A stretch of 27,097 nucleotides of DNA from Thermoplasmata archaeon (GTDB taxonomy: Archaea; Thermoplasmatota; Thermoplasmata; Halarchaeoplasmatales; Halarchaeoplasmataceae): positions 1-27,097 of the forward strand of contig JAFDTP010000016.1 in NCBI GenBank assembly GCA_019594195.1, written 5' to 3'. Of the stretch, positions 1 through 6,328 are shown piece after piece; the stretch's first letter is position 1; each line of letters opens with the position of its first letter. Below the pieces are notes generated by a model, which was given only the letters and a program-made list of their open reading frames with translations, searched no databases and was not told where the DNA came from. Made by a program: the position numbers and the translations under genes.

Positions 1-155
1 ATCTCTATATCCACATCTGCCACATTTACAGATATCTCACTCGTTGATGTATCAGAATCCCCGTACACCAGTCCACCTGCACCGGCTAATCCGACCACCA
101 GTACAAAAGCCATCAAAAAAACAGTCGCCTGCTTAGAATTACTATTTCCTTTCAT
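1..155 (-). CDS. N-terminus of a secreted or membrane-anchored protein (partial)
   Basis: The ORF begins at ATG 155 and runs off the left edge, so only the first 51 residues are visible. The start reads MKGNSNSKQ and is followed by a hydrophobic stretch (about residues 11-32, ATVFLMAFVLVVGLAGAGG) and then a polar Ser/Thr/Asp-rich segment. This is the pattern of a signal peptide or N-terminal anchor followed by an extracellular domain. No clear Shine-Dalgarno sequence precedes the ATG. The promoter region carries the first copy of the TATCG-N5-CGATA inverted repeat, 66 bases upstream of the start, which links this gene to two other minus-strand genes in the window. The function cannot be told from the visible part. 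Confidence 0.6.
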   Translation of the reverse strand, partial: MKGNSNSKQATVFLMAFVLVVGLAGAGGLVYGDSDTSTSEISVNVADVDIE

Positions 156-210
156 TTGTTATCATCATTTTCATATTTGTACATACTTCTAATTAAGTTT
201 ATTGTACAAT

Positions 211-235
211 TATCGAACAGTATCGGAACTCGATA
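211..235. promoter_or_regulatory. Candidate operator, copy 1: TATCG half-site plus TATCG-N5-CGATA
   Basis: Bases 221-235 form TATCG-GAACT-CGATA, a perfect 5-bp inverted repeat around 5 bases. A further TATCG lies 10 bases earlier at 211-215, one helical turn away. On the minus strand an AT-rich TATA-like element (about 190-199) lies roughly 22 bases further toward the start at 155. This is a position typical of archaeal activators upstream of the TATA box. Two other copies occur at 800-814 and 1854-1868 in the same arrangement. Binding is inferred. Confidence 0.5.
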
Positions 236-305
236 TACTCATAACATACTTATACAGCAAGTTACCCAGATAAAATGATTTCCATATATGTAAGTCATAC
301 CAAAT

Positions 306-330
306 TAATAAATATTATTATATATAATAA
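306..330 (+). promoter_or_regulatory. AT-rich TATA-like promoter of the 67-aa protein
   Basis: Bases 306-330 are almost pure A/T with a TATATATAA core. If used, transcription would start near 350 and leave a leader of about 55 bases. The leader holds a GGAC-TCA-GTCC mini-hairpin (337-347), and its GACTCAG recurs just before the ATG at 398-404. Confidence 0.35.
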
Positions 331-405
331 TGCGATGGACTCAGTCCCGATGATACTAACTAGATATCCAAAACATTCTTATCTGTAGAACTATTCCGAC
401 TCAGC

Positions 406-609
406 ATGAGTGAAGAAGACGAGATAGATATAGAAGATGTTGGAAAAGGAGAAAACATCAAGGTCAAAGTGGCTGACTGGCTTGCGAGTAAAGAAAACAT
501 ACCCAACGGCGTCATAGAAGGCGAAGTTGAAAGGACAACGGAAAAAGCAGTGCTTATCGACGATGATTGGGTACCTAAAAGCCAGGTCGAAAAGGCCTGG
601 TTTAACTGA
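406..609 (+). CDS. Small acidic soluble protein, 67 aa
   Basis: The start is ATG 406 with no obvious Shine-Dalgarno sequence, and a T-rich stretch (611-615) follows the stop. The first 20 residues are very acidic (MSEEDEIDIED). The C-terminal half (about residues 34-67) reads as a compact beta-rich domain with the pattern GVIEGEVERTTEKAVLI followed by WVPKSQVE. Similar EKA-x-L / W-V-P-K-S patterns occur in short uncharacterised proteins of archaea, bacteria and phages, as far as I recall. There is no membrane segment, zinc site or HTH. It is transcribed away from the partial secreted gene and shares the intergenic region that holds the palindrome at 221-235. I assign no function. Confidence 0.6.
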   Translation: MSEEDEIDIEDVGKGENIKVKVADWLASKENIPNGVIEGEVERTTEKAVLIDDDWVPKSQVEKAWFN

Positions 610-621
610 GTTTTTAGTTGT

Positions 622-732
622 TCACATCATCTGAAAGGTCATCAATATCAAAAATGTGGCCATGAAGAAAACTACCAGTAGAAAAACCGCGTAAGCTACG
701 AAGGCGTTATTCTTTCTGTTCCTTCCTTTCAC
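622..732 (-). CDS. Single-pass membrane microprotein, 36 aa, GTG start
   Basis: This short frame starts at GTG 732 and ends at TGA 622-624. A basic N-terminus (MKGRNRKNN) is followed by one continuous hydrophobic helix of about 26 residues (AFVAYAVFLLVVFFMATFLI and on) ending in TFQMM. A GAGGCGAG stretch upstream of the GTG is a plausible ribosome-binding site, and a TATA-like element (765-774 on the plus strand) lies about 33 bases before the start. Copy 2 of the TATCG-N5-CGATA palindrome sits 68 bases upstream. Charge distribution, length of the helix and promoter arrangement together argue that it is real. The function is unknown; a small membrane regulator or stress peptide is possible. 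Confidence 0.5.
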   Translation of the reverse strand: MKGRNRKNNAFVAYAVFLLVVFFMATFLILMTFQMM

Positions 733-799
733 ATCTCTCGCCTCATAGCATCATTATAACGTGAGAGTTTATCTACCTTCGTACTTTCTCGACTCCCGA

Positions 800-814
800 T
801 ATCGAACTTCGATA
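800..814. promoter_or_regulatory. Candidate operator, copy 2: TATCG-N5-CGATA
   Basis: TATCG-AACTT-CGATA is a perfect 5-bp inverted repeat with a 5-base spacer. It lies 68 bases upstream of the GTG of the microprotein (732) and about 26 bases upstream of a TATA-like element on the minus strand. It is just beyond the stop of the neighbouring kinase gene (844), so it belongs to an intergenic promoter and not to coding sequence. Confidence 0.5.
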
Positions 815-843
815 GACAGGAAACCTTTAACAAAAAAACTATT

Positions 844-1647
844 TCAAGCGCATTCAAAGAACAGATCGAATCTGGCGCCTCCCGACCCTGATCTTTTCAC
901 TTCTACTCTACCTCCATATACTTCCATGACCTTATCGACCAGATAAAGACCTAAACCCGTTCCACACTCCTTTTCAGTGGTGAATCCCTTACAAAATATC
1001 TTTTTCTCCATACCTTCCCCTATCCCTTTCCCGTCATCTTCTATTGAAACTATCAAACAATTGTCTTTCAGTTCACAGGATATCTTGATGATCTCACCAC
1101 CAGAGTGTTTCACAGCGTTCTCGATCACGTTCGAGCAAACATTTTTTATCAACGGGCCGCCGATGACGGGACGTTGTTCTTGAAGATCGGTCCTGACATC
1201 GAATCCATTATCATCTAAAAGATCTTCCATAGCATACAAAACATCCTGCAGATATTCCTTCATATCGATCGGTTTCGGTTCTTCCTCACCTAACTCTCTA
1301 TAAGTGCTTATGTTTTCGATCAACTCTAGACAGTTATCGATGATCCTCTCCATCTGCTCTAACCGCTCTTCAGCCCTATCAGTAAGATCACACTCATATC
1401 TCAATATCTGAAGGCTCCCCTTTATCAATCTGACCTTATTTTTCACATCATGTTTGAGAATAGAGTAAAATAGATCCTTACATCCATCTATAGAGCCGTT
1501 ATCTCCTTCAAGTAGATCACCGTCAATTTTACATTTATAGCGGTCCGAACACCTATATATCTTCTCTTCAGGCCCTATTATGATCATATCCATAGGAATA
1601 CACATCGCCAAAGGAACGATCTCATCTATCAGATCTAACAATCTCAA
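844..1647 (-). CDS. Small cytoplasmic histidine kinase, 267 aa, TTG start
   Basis: A short sensor kinase. The H-box is SILKHDVKNKV with the phospho-acceptor His at residue 66. The N-box is NVIENAVKH (about 173-181), the G1 box DDGKGIG and the G2 box GTGLGLY, so the catalytic ATPase domain looks complete. Only about 55 residues precede the H-box, with Cys at 16, 33, 39 and 56, perhaps the remains of a PAS domain or a redox-sensitive input. There are no membrane segments. The frame is closed by a stop just upstream of the TTG at 1647, so TTG is the only early start. It lies inside the 58-aa ORF 1622-1798, suggesting translational coupling. The upstream response-regulator gene points the same way, making the two a likely two-component pair. 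Confidence 0.85.
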   Translation of the reverse strand: MRLLDLIDEIVPLAMCIPMDMIIIGPEEKIYRCSDRYKCKIDGDLLEGDNGSIDGCKDLFYSILKHDVKNKVRLIKGSLQILRYECDLTDRAEERLEQMERIIDNCLELIENISTYRELGEEEPKPIDMKEYLQDVLYAMEDLLDDNGFDVRTDLQEQRPVIGGPLIKNVCSNVIENAVKHSGGEIIKISCELKDNCLIVSIEDDGKGIGEGMEKKIFCKGFTTEKECGTGLGLYLVDKVMEVYGGRVEVKRSGSGGARFDLFFECA

Positions 1648-1798
1648 GATATCTGTCTACAGATTCTAAAAAATTCTTTTTGACTTCATCATCCTCTTTC
1701 AGGATGGATTTGGCCAGATGTAAACAATCTTGAAGATCCGAATCGTCTGTATCACCAGGTCTCACACTCTTTATCATCATCGTATCTTTGTCTAACAT
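1622..1798 (-). CDS. 58-aa acidic helical ORF overlapping the kinase start
   Basis: ATG 1798 to TGA 1622-1624 encodes 58 residues beginning MLDKDTMMIKSVRPGDTDD. The rest is a predicted amphipathic helix (DLQDCLHLAKSILKEDDEV and on). It overlaps the first 26 bases of the kinase gene in another frame. Palindrome copy 3 and a TATA-like element stand directly upstream, so the transcript for the kinase should carry this ORF first. It could be a real small partner, a leader ORF that controls kinase translation, or the N-terminus of the kinase separated by a frameshift. I recognise no family. Confidence 0.45.
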   Translation of the reverse strand: MLDKDTMMIKSVRPGDTDDSDLQDCLHLAKSILKEDDEVKKNFLESVDRYLEIVRSDR

Positions 1799-1822
1799 CT
1801 CATACCATAATATCTACTAAAC

Positions 1823-1832
1823 CTATTATATC
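1823..1832 (-). promoter_or_regulatory. TATA-like element of the 58-aa ORF/kinase unit
   Basis: The minus strand reads GATATAATAG, 25-34 bases before the ATG at 1798, which is the expected spacing for a nearly leaderless archaeal transcript. It lies between the start codon and the palindrome at 1854-1868. Confidence 0.4.
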
Positions 1833-1841
1833 CTCGCAGAA

Positions 1842-1868
1842 TATCGAATCAGATATCGACACTCGATA
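1842..1868. promoter_or_regulatory. Candidate operator, copy 3: TATCG half-site plus TATCG-N5-CGATA
   Basis: Bases 1854-1868 are TATCG-ACACT-CGATA, and an extra TATCG half-site lies at 1842-1846, 12 bases away. Copy 1 also has an extra half-site on the same side, at 10 bases. The full palindrome is 22 bases upstream of the TATA-like element and 56 bases upstream of the ATG at 1798. It lies in the 88-base gap between the response-regulator gene and the kinase unit. Confidence 0.5.
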
Positions 1869-1886
1869 TATATTTTGAAAAGACAT

Positions 1887-3059
1887 TCACATATTTAGGT
1901 AAGTCCTGTAAAGCTGATATAAAAGAAGATACTGGCTGAAGACACTCTTTATCTTTTCCTTAGCTATCTCGACGCCTTCTCTTCCCTCTTTCAGAGAGTA
2001 TTTTTTCGAATGGATACCGACGTGTCTTTCCAAAACATCTCGATCTTCCAGATCGTGGAGGATAGGATACATCGTTCCAGCGCTTATCGATAATCCGAAC
2101 AGTTCCCTCAACTCGTCTATGATAGCTTTTCCATGGATCTTTTCCTCGTTAGCGATTATCAATATGATAAGTTCTTCCAAACAATTCTTCTTGATGTCCT
2201 CTCTTATCTTTTCGTCGTCGATCACGTCTCTGAATTTCTCCGAGATCACGTCCATCAGATCTTCAGAATCTTCGATATCGAAACTTTTTACCTGATTCAT
2301 CAGCTGTTCATTCATCTTCCATTCGGCAAGATCGAAGATATTGACGATGCTTTTATCGGAATCTGGCAGGAAAGACAGGGTGATCATGGCTTCTTTTTCC
2401 TCACCAGAACCGTCTTCAAGTACTGTATAATAACTGCTGGACCCTCTTTCTTCATCCAGATTTTTGAGTACGTGGAGTTTCTGCAGCTTCTTCTCGTTTT
2501 TTTCTTTCAAAACTTCAGCTATATGCGCTCCCTCGACGGCTTCTCTCTCTTCATCTAAAAGATGTAAAAATTCCTCGTTGGCGGTTTCGACCATCATGTC
2601 TTCAGAGATGACGACTGTAGCATTAGGACTGAATTCCAATAGGTTCCTGTACATCTCTTCAGTGATCTTCTCGACCTCTTTACTTATGGTGTCAGCGAGT
2701 ATCTTGAACTGAGTTTTTGGATCGCCGCTTTTCTGAACATACCTATCGGCGCCCAAATTTAATGCTTTCATCGCTACATCTTCATGGCCCCTGCCGGTCA
2801 ATATGATGAAAGGAGTGTTCACACCCTTCTCTTTTCTCACGACCTCCAAAAACTCTATACCGTTCATCACGGGCATCTGATAATCGGACACGACAGCGTC
2901 AAAATCTTTTTCTTCCATCCTCTTCAGACCTTCTTTAGCGGACGTTTCTGTCACAACCTGAAAGGTCTGGTCTTCCCTTTCAAGGAACGTCTTAGCCTGC
3001 GTCAAAAATCCAGACTCATCATCCACCATCAGAACATCTATCCCTTCTTGCTTTTTCAT
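1887..3059 (-). CDS. Response regulator with receiver, PAS and PadR-like DNA-binding domains
   Basis: A 390-aa protein in three parts. The receiver domain (about 6-125) has the acidic pair D13/D14, phospho-acceptor D59 in VVSDYQMP, the Thr in LTGRG and Lys110. A PAS-like domain follows (about 137-247: LLEFSPNATVVISEDMMVE). The C-terminal part (about 288-390) reads as a PadR-family winged helix (ELIILIIANEEKIHGKAIID, then SAGTMYPILHDLEDRDVLER) with a helical tail that normally makes the PadR dimer. ATG 3059 is preferred over TTG 3062 because GGTGA lies 6 bases before it. It is the only protein in the island with a recognisable DNA-binding output. Inference: phosphorylation by the neighbouring kinases controls its binding, perhaps to the TATCG-N5-CGATA sites, one of which lies just past its own stop. 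Confidence 0.85.
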   Translation of the reverse strand: MKKQEGIDVLMVDDESGFLTQAKTFLEREDQTFQVVTETSAKEGLKRMEEKDFDAVVSDYQMPVMNGIEFLEVVRKEKGVNTPFIILTGRGHEDVAMKALNLGADRYVQKSGDPKTQFKILADTISKEVEKITEEMYRNLLEFSPNATVVISEDMMVETANEEFLHLLDEEREAVEGAHIAEVLKEKNEKKLQKLHVLKNLDEERGSSSYYTVLEDGSGEEKEAMITLSFLPDSDKSIVNIFDLAEWKMNEQLMNQVKSFDIEDSEDLMDVISEKFRDVIDDEKIREDIKKNCLEELIILIIANEEKIHGKAIIDELRELFGLSISAGTMYPILHDLEDRDVLERHVGIHSKKYSLKEGREGVEIAKEKIKSVFSQYLLLYQLYRTYLNM

Positions 3060-3065
3060 CAAATG

Positions 3066-3070
3066 TCACC
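3066..3070 (-). promoter_or_regulatory. Ribosome-binding site that sets the response-regulator start
   Basis: The minus strand reads GGTGA, matching the core of an archaeal anti-Shine-Dalgarno sequence, with a 6-base spacer to ATG 3059 and only 3 bases to TTG 3062. It therefore favours the ATG. Confidence 0.55.
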
Positions 3071-3105
3071 TGATATGATTTTGACCTTGCCCAACGGATA
3101 TGTAG

Positions 3106-3121
3106 GGAGTTATCAGACTCC
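3106..3121. promoter_or_regulatory. Inverted repeat in the response-regulator promoter
   Basis: GGAGT-TATCAG-ACTCC is a perfect 5-bp inverted repeat. On the minus strand it directly follows an AGTTTTAAG TATA-like element (about 3122-3130), so it covers the region where a repressor would block transcription of the response-regulator gene. It differs from the TATCG-N5-CGATA repeat. Confidence 0.3.
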
Positions 3122-3243
3122 TTAAAACTTTTTCCTTCATATCACAAGCATGATCTGATAGTGAAGTCATAAAACCGTCAAAGTAAACTCTTCAACTATA
3201 GGTTTGTAGATGTTGAAACAGATCGATGATTTATGAGTATAAA

Positions 3244-3253
3244 TTTTATATAC
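3244..3253 (+). promoter_or_regulatory. TATA box of the first multi-sensor kinase
   Basis: TTTTATATAC ends 29 bases before ATG 3283, the spacing expected for a leaderless or nearly leaderless transcript. It rules out the longer frame that opens at 3226, whose start would lie upstream of the TATA box. Confidence 0.55.
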
Positions 3254-3282
3254 AGATTAGAGTCTACTCAAATAATATCAAA

Positions 3283-6171
3283 ATGTGTACTAATAAAATA
3301 AAAACTTTGCTGGTAGATGACGAAAACTCTTTACTCCAACAGGCCAAGATATTTTTAGAGAGGATCGAAGAGAGACTAGATGTTTCGACGGTTTCTTCAG
3401 CTGAAGAAGCTTTAGAGATCTTAGACGAGGAGAGATACGAGGTCATCGTTTCTGATTACCAGATGCCGGATATAGACGGAGTCGAATTCCTGGAAGAGAT
3501 CAGGGAAGGAAGAGATATGGATATCCCCTTCATCATATTTACGGGTAGAGGGAGAGAGGAAGTGGCCATGAAAGCGCTGAACCTTGGAGCTGACAGATAC
3601 ATAAAAAAGGAAGGAAGCCCAAAAGACCAATTCGAATTTTTGGCCCACGCTATCGTTCGGGAAAACGAACAATCTAAGATCCATAGGGAAAAAGAGGATA
3701 GAGAAAGGAGGATCAAGGAATTGTACGAGGTCTCTATAGAGTTGGGTAATTATGATTCAGAGGAAAAGATTTACTCCCGTGTTCTGGAGTCGTTCCGATC
3801 TATCTTGGATTTCCAAGCTAGCAGTATCTGTATGTCTAAAAACGGATGTCTGATCGTAAAGGCAACGGATGCTGAGAGCGTAGAGGAGGGAGAAAAACGT
3901 TCAAACGATGAGGGTATAAGAGGGTTGACTTACCAAAATCAAGAACCGTATCTGATCGATGATCTATCGAACTGGGAGGTCGCTCGACCTTCCGATCCCG
4001 ATTTTAAATCCGTTCTTAGTATCCCGATAGGTGACGAAGGTGTATTCCAGGCGTTATCCTATGAGACGAACTACTTCGATGAATTCGATCAAGAGATGTC
4101 GGAATTGCTGATATCTCAGATGTGGCAGGTTATCAAAGGTATCAGATACCGAAACGAACTTAAAAGAAATGAGACTTGGTTGTCTCAGATAATAAAAAAC
4201 AGCTCTATACCCACGTTCGTCATCGATAAGGACCATACAGTCACTCATTGGAACCAAGCGTGTGAAAATCTCACCGGTGAATCGAAGGAGACCATCGTAG
4301 GTACTAGCAAAGCTTGGAAAGGATTTTATGATGAGGAAAGGCCGGTGATGGCCGACCTTGTATTAGAAGAGGCATCTAGAGAAAAGATCAGTGAATATTA
4401 TTCTGATAAATTTGGCGAATCTGATCTGCTTGAGGAAGCTTTTGAGGCTGAAGATCACTTTTCTGAATTTGGAGAAGAGGGAAGATGGGTTTATTTTACT
4501 GCGGCACCGATAAAAGATTCAGAAGGTGACAGGATCGGAGCTATCGAGACCCTTCAAGATGTCACCGATGTGAAAGAGTCAAAGGAACGGATAAAAAAGA
4601 ACAATGAAAAGATAAAAAAACTGCATGAAAAGGTCTCTGAGTTCGAAAAGTGTGAAACTGAAAAAGAGATATGTGAACTGGTTGTCCAGGCCTCCGAACG
4701 CATATTAGAATTCGAAGTCTGCGGTATAGATTTTGTTGAAGATAAAGAGTTCGTTCCGATAGCTGTTTCTTCTGATATAGAGGATGGTTTCATCAGGAGG
4801 AAGGTTGAGGATGCCGGCATCAGCAGGAAGGTTTACCAAAATAAAGAGAGCCTTTTGGTGAAGGACAGTAGAGACATCGACTTTTCCAAGCCGGTCGTCA
4901 GTGACTATAGATCTTCTATCACGATACCCGTCGGTGATTTCGGTATATATCAAACGCTTTCCACCGATGTCGGAGCATTCGATGAGCAGGATAAGGAGCT
5001 CGCGGAGATATTGGTCAATCATGCCACCGAGGCCATAAACCGTTTGAGATCTGAAGAGGAATTGAGGAAAAATAAGGAGAAATTGGAGAAACTACATCAG
5101 GCCAGTGCCGAGTTAGAGTTCTGCAAGTCGGAGGAGGAAGTTTACGATTGTGCGGTCGAAGCCGCTGAAAAGATATTGGATTTCGACATGTGTTGTTTCG
5201 ATGCGGTCGAAGATGATGAATTCGTAGTCAAAGCTACTTCCTCAGCTGTTCCCGATAACGGTTATGCCAACAGATCTATCGAGGAAGGAGGTACCAGCAG
5301 GAGGACTTACTTGGAGCAAGAACCATATATCATAGATGATCTCGACGATGACGATCATGCGAAACCCGTAAGTAGTGATTACAGATCCATAATAAGTCTA
5401 CCACTCAGCGATCATGGTATTTTTCAGGCAGTATCCACTGAAAAAAGTCATTTCGATGAAGACGATCTAAAGATGGCTAAATTGCTCGTCAGTCATGTTA
5501 CCGAGGCTCTCAAGAGGTTGGAGAGCGAGAGTAGGACGGAATTCCTACATTCTCTTCTCAGGCACGACGTCGGAAACAAAGCCCAGCTCACCCAAGGTTA
5601 TCTTCAATTACTTGAAGAGCACGATCTCCAAGACGAGGCTAGAGAACTGTTGTATAAAGCCAAACGCGCTACTGAAGAAGGCCTGGGTGTGATAGAAAAG
5701 GTAAGAAACCTAAAAGAAGTCGAAGCTGAAGAGGAGAGAGGCGAGGTCTTTATAGGTTCGATGATCAAGAAGGTACTTTTGGAACATCAGGCCCAACTCG
5801 AGGAAAGAGACATAAAAAAGGAACTAGGAGCATGTGAAGGTAGAGTACTAGGTGGTCGGCTGTTGGAAGAACTGTTCTCCAATATCATAGAAAATATCCT
5901 CAAACACTCAAGGTGTAGTCAGATAAGGGTCACTTCGCGGACTGAAGGGGATGAATGTGTGATCTCGATAGAGGACGACGGTGAGGGCATACCTGACGAT
6001 ATCAAAGATAAAGTATTCCTGAAAGGTTTCAAATCGGGGGATGATCCGGGTACGGGTCTAGGATTGTACATGGTAAAGGAGATCGCTGAGAGTTACGGCG
6101 GAAGCGTAGAGGTCAAGGATTCCGAGTTGGGCGGTGCGAGATTCGACGTTAGATTGAAGAGGACCGATTGA
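3283..6171 (+). CDS. Hybrid sensor kinase: receiver-GAF-PAS-GAF-GAF-histidine kinase
   Basis: A 962-aa cytoplasmic protein without membrane segments. Domains in order: receiver (about 5-125, TLLVDDE and phospho-acceptor Asp in VSDYQMPD), GAF1 (147-285), PAS (299-427, with an insertion), GAF2 (447-585), GAF3 (604-745), H-box SLLRHDVGNKAQLTQGYLQL with His761, and an ATPase domain with N-box NIIENILKH (Asn867/871), G1 DDGEGIPD and G2 GTGLGL. The three GAF domains are clear paralogues of each other, sharing an FDEDD-x-x-MA/EL-like end. Heptad-rich linkers (NEKIKKLHEKVSEFE) join them. ATG 3283 is chosen over 3226 because a TATA box lies between them. Having the receiver in front of the sensors suggests that phosphorylation tunes the kinase, or a relay to the separate regulator. 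The ligands of the GAF and PAS domains cannot be told. Confidence 0.9.
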   Translation: MCTNKIKTLLVDDENSLLQQAKIFLERIEERLDVSTVSSAEEALEILDEERYEVIVSDYQMPDIDGVEFLEEIREGRDMDIPFIIFTGRGREEVAMKALNLGADRYIKKEGSPKDQFEFLAHAIVRENEQSKIHREKEDRERRIKELYEVSIELGNYDSEEKIYSRVLESFRSILDFQASSICMSKNGCLIVKATDAESVEEGEKRSNDEGIRGLTYQNQEPYLIDDLSNWEVARPSDPDFKSVLSIPIGDEGVFQALSYETNYFDEFDQEMSELLISQMWQVIKGIRYRNELKRNETWLSQIIKNSSIPTFVIDKDHTVTHWNQACENLTGESKETIVGTSKAWKGFYDEERPVMADLVLEEASREKISEYYSDKFGESDLLEEAFEAEDHFSEFGEEGRWVYFTAAPIKDSEGDRIGAIETLQDVTDVKESKERIKKNNEKIKKLHEKVSEFEKCETEKEICELVVQASERILEFEVCGIDFVEDKEFVPIAVSSDIEDGFIRRKVEDAGISRKVYQNKESLLVKDSRDIDFSKPVVSDYRSSITIPVGDFGIYQTLSTDVGAFDEQDKELAEILVNHATEAINRLRSEEELRKNKEKLEKLHQASAELEFCKSEEEVYDCAVEAAEKILDFDMCCFDAVEDDEFVVKATSSAVPDNGYANRSIEEGGTSRRTYLEQEPYIIDDLDDDDHAKPVSSDYRSIISLPLSDHGIFQAVSTEKSHFDEDDLKMAKLLVSHVTEALKRLESESRTEFLHSLLRHDVGNKAQLTQGYLQLLEEHDLQDEARELLYKAKRATEEGLGVIEKVRNLKEVEAEEERGEVFIGSMIKKVLLEHQAQLEERDIKKELGACEGRVLGGRLLEELFSNIIENILKHSRCSQIRVTSRTEGDECVISIEDDGEGIPDDIKDKVFLKGFKSGDDPGTGLGLYMVKEIAESYGGSVEVKDSELGGARFDVRLKRTD

Positions 6172-6207
6172 AAGATATTGATTGTGGTGATCGGTGACAA
6201 GCTCTTT

Positions 6208-6221
6208 TCTCTGAACAGAGA
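6208..6221 (+). terminator. Short hairpin after the first kinase gene
   Basis: TCTCTG-AA-CAGAGA is a perfect 6-bp inverted repeat 37 bases after the stop at 6171. A TTTT follows a few bases later, but there is no long T-run, so termination is only a possibility. It could also be a processing or binding site. Confidence 0.25.
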
Positions 6222-6271
6222 TGTTTTGGCCCTGTTAAGATAATAAATCCCGGATCGGTTTACAGCAAAAG

Positions 6272-6282
6272 CTTTTAAATAC
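6272..6282 (+). promoter_or_regulatory. TATA box of the second multi-sensor kinase
   Basis: CTTTTAAATAC is a good archaeal TATA box. Transcription would start near 6305 and leave a leader of about 25 bases before ATG 6329. The second kinase therefore has its own promoter and is not only co-transcribed with the first. Confidence 0.5.
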
Positions 6283-6328
6283 CTTCTAGAAATATTTTGA
6301 GGTTATCACTCGCTAGAATGTTGATATA

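Noticed and set aside
2272..2283. CGATATCG-like palindrome inside the response-regulator gene
   Set aside because: It encodes SFDIED in the reading frame, lacks the TATCG-N5-CGATA spacing and is not in a promoter.
2133..2558. 141-aa plus-strand frame opposite the response regulator
   Set aside because: It is a Phe-rich shadow of acidic codons on the other strand; there is no promoter or domain.
3226..3282. Upstream extension of the first multi-sensor kinase
   Set aside because: The additional 19 residues precede a good TATA box at 3244-3253, so they would not be transcribed; the receiver domain begins just after ATG 3283.
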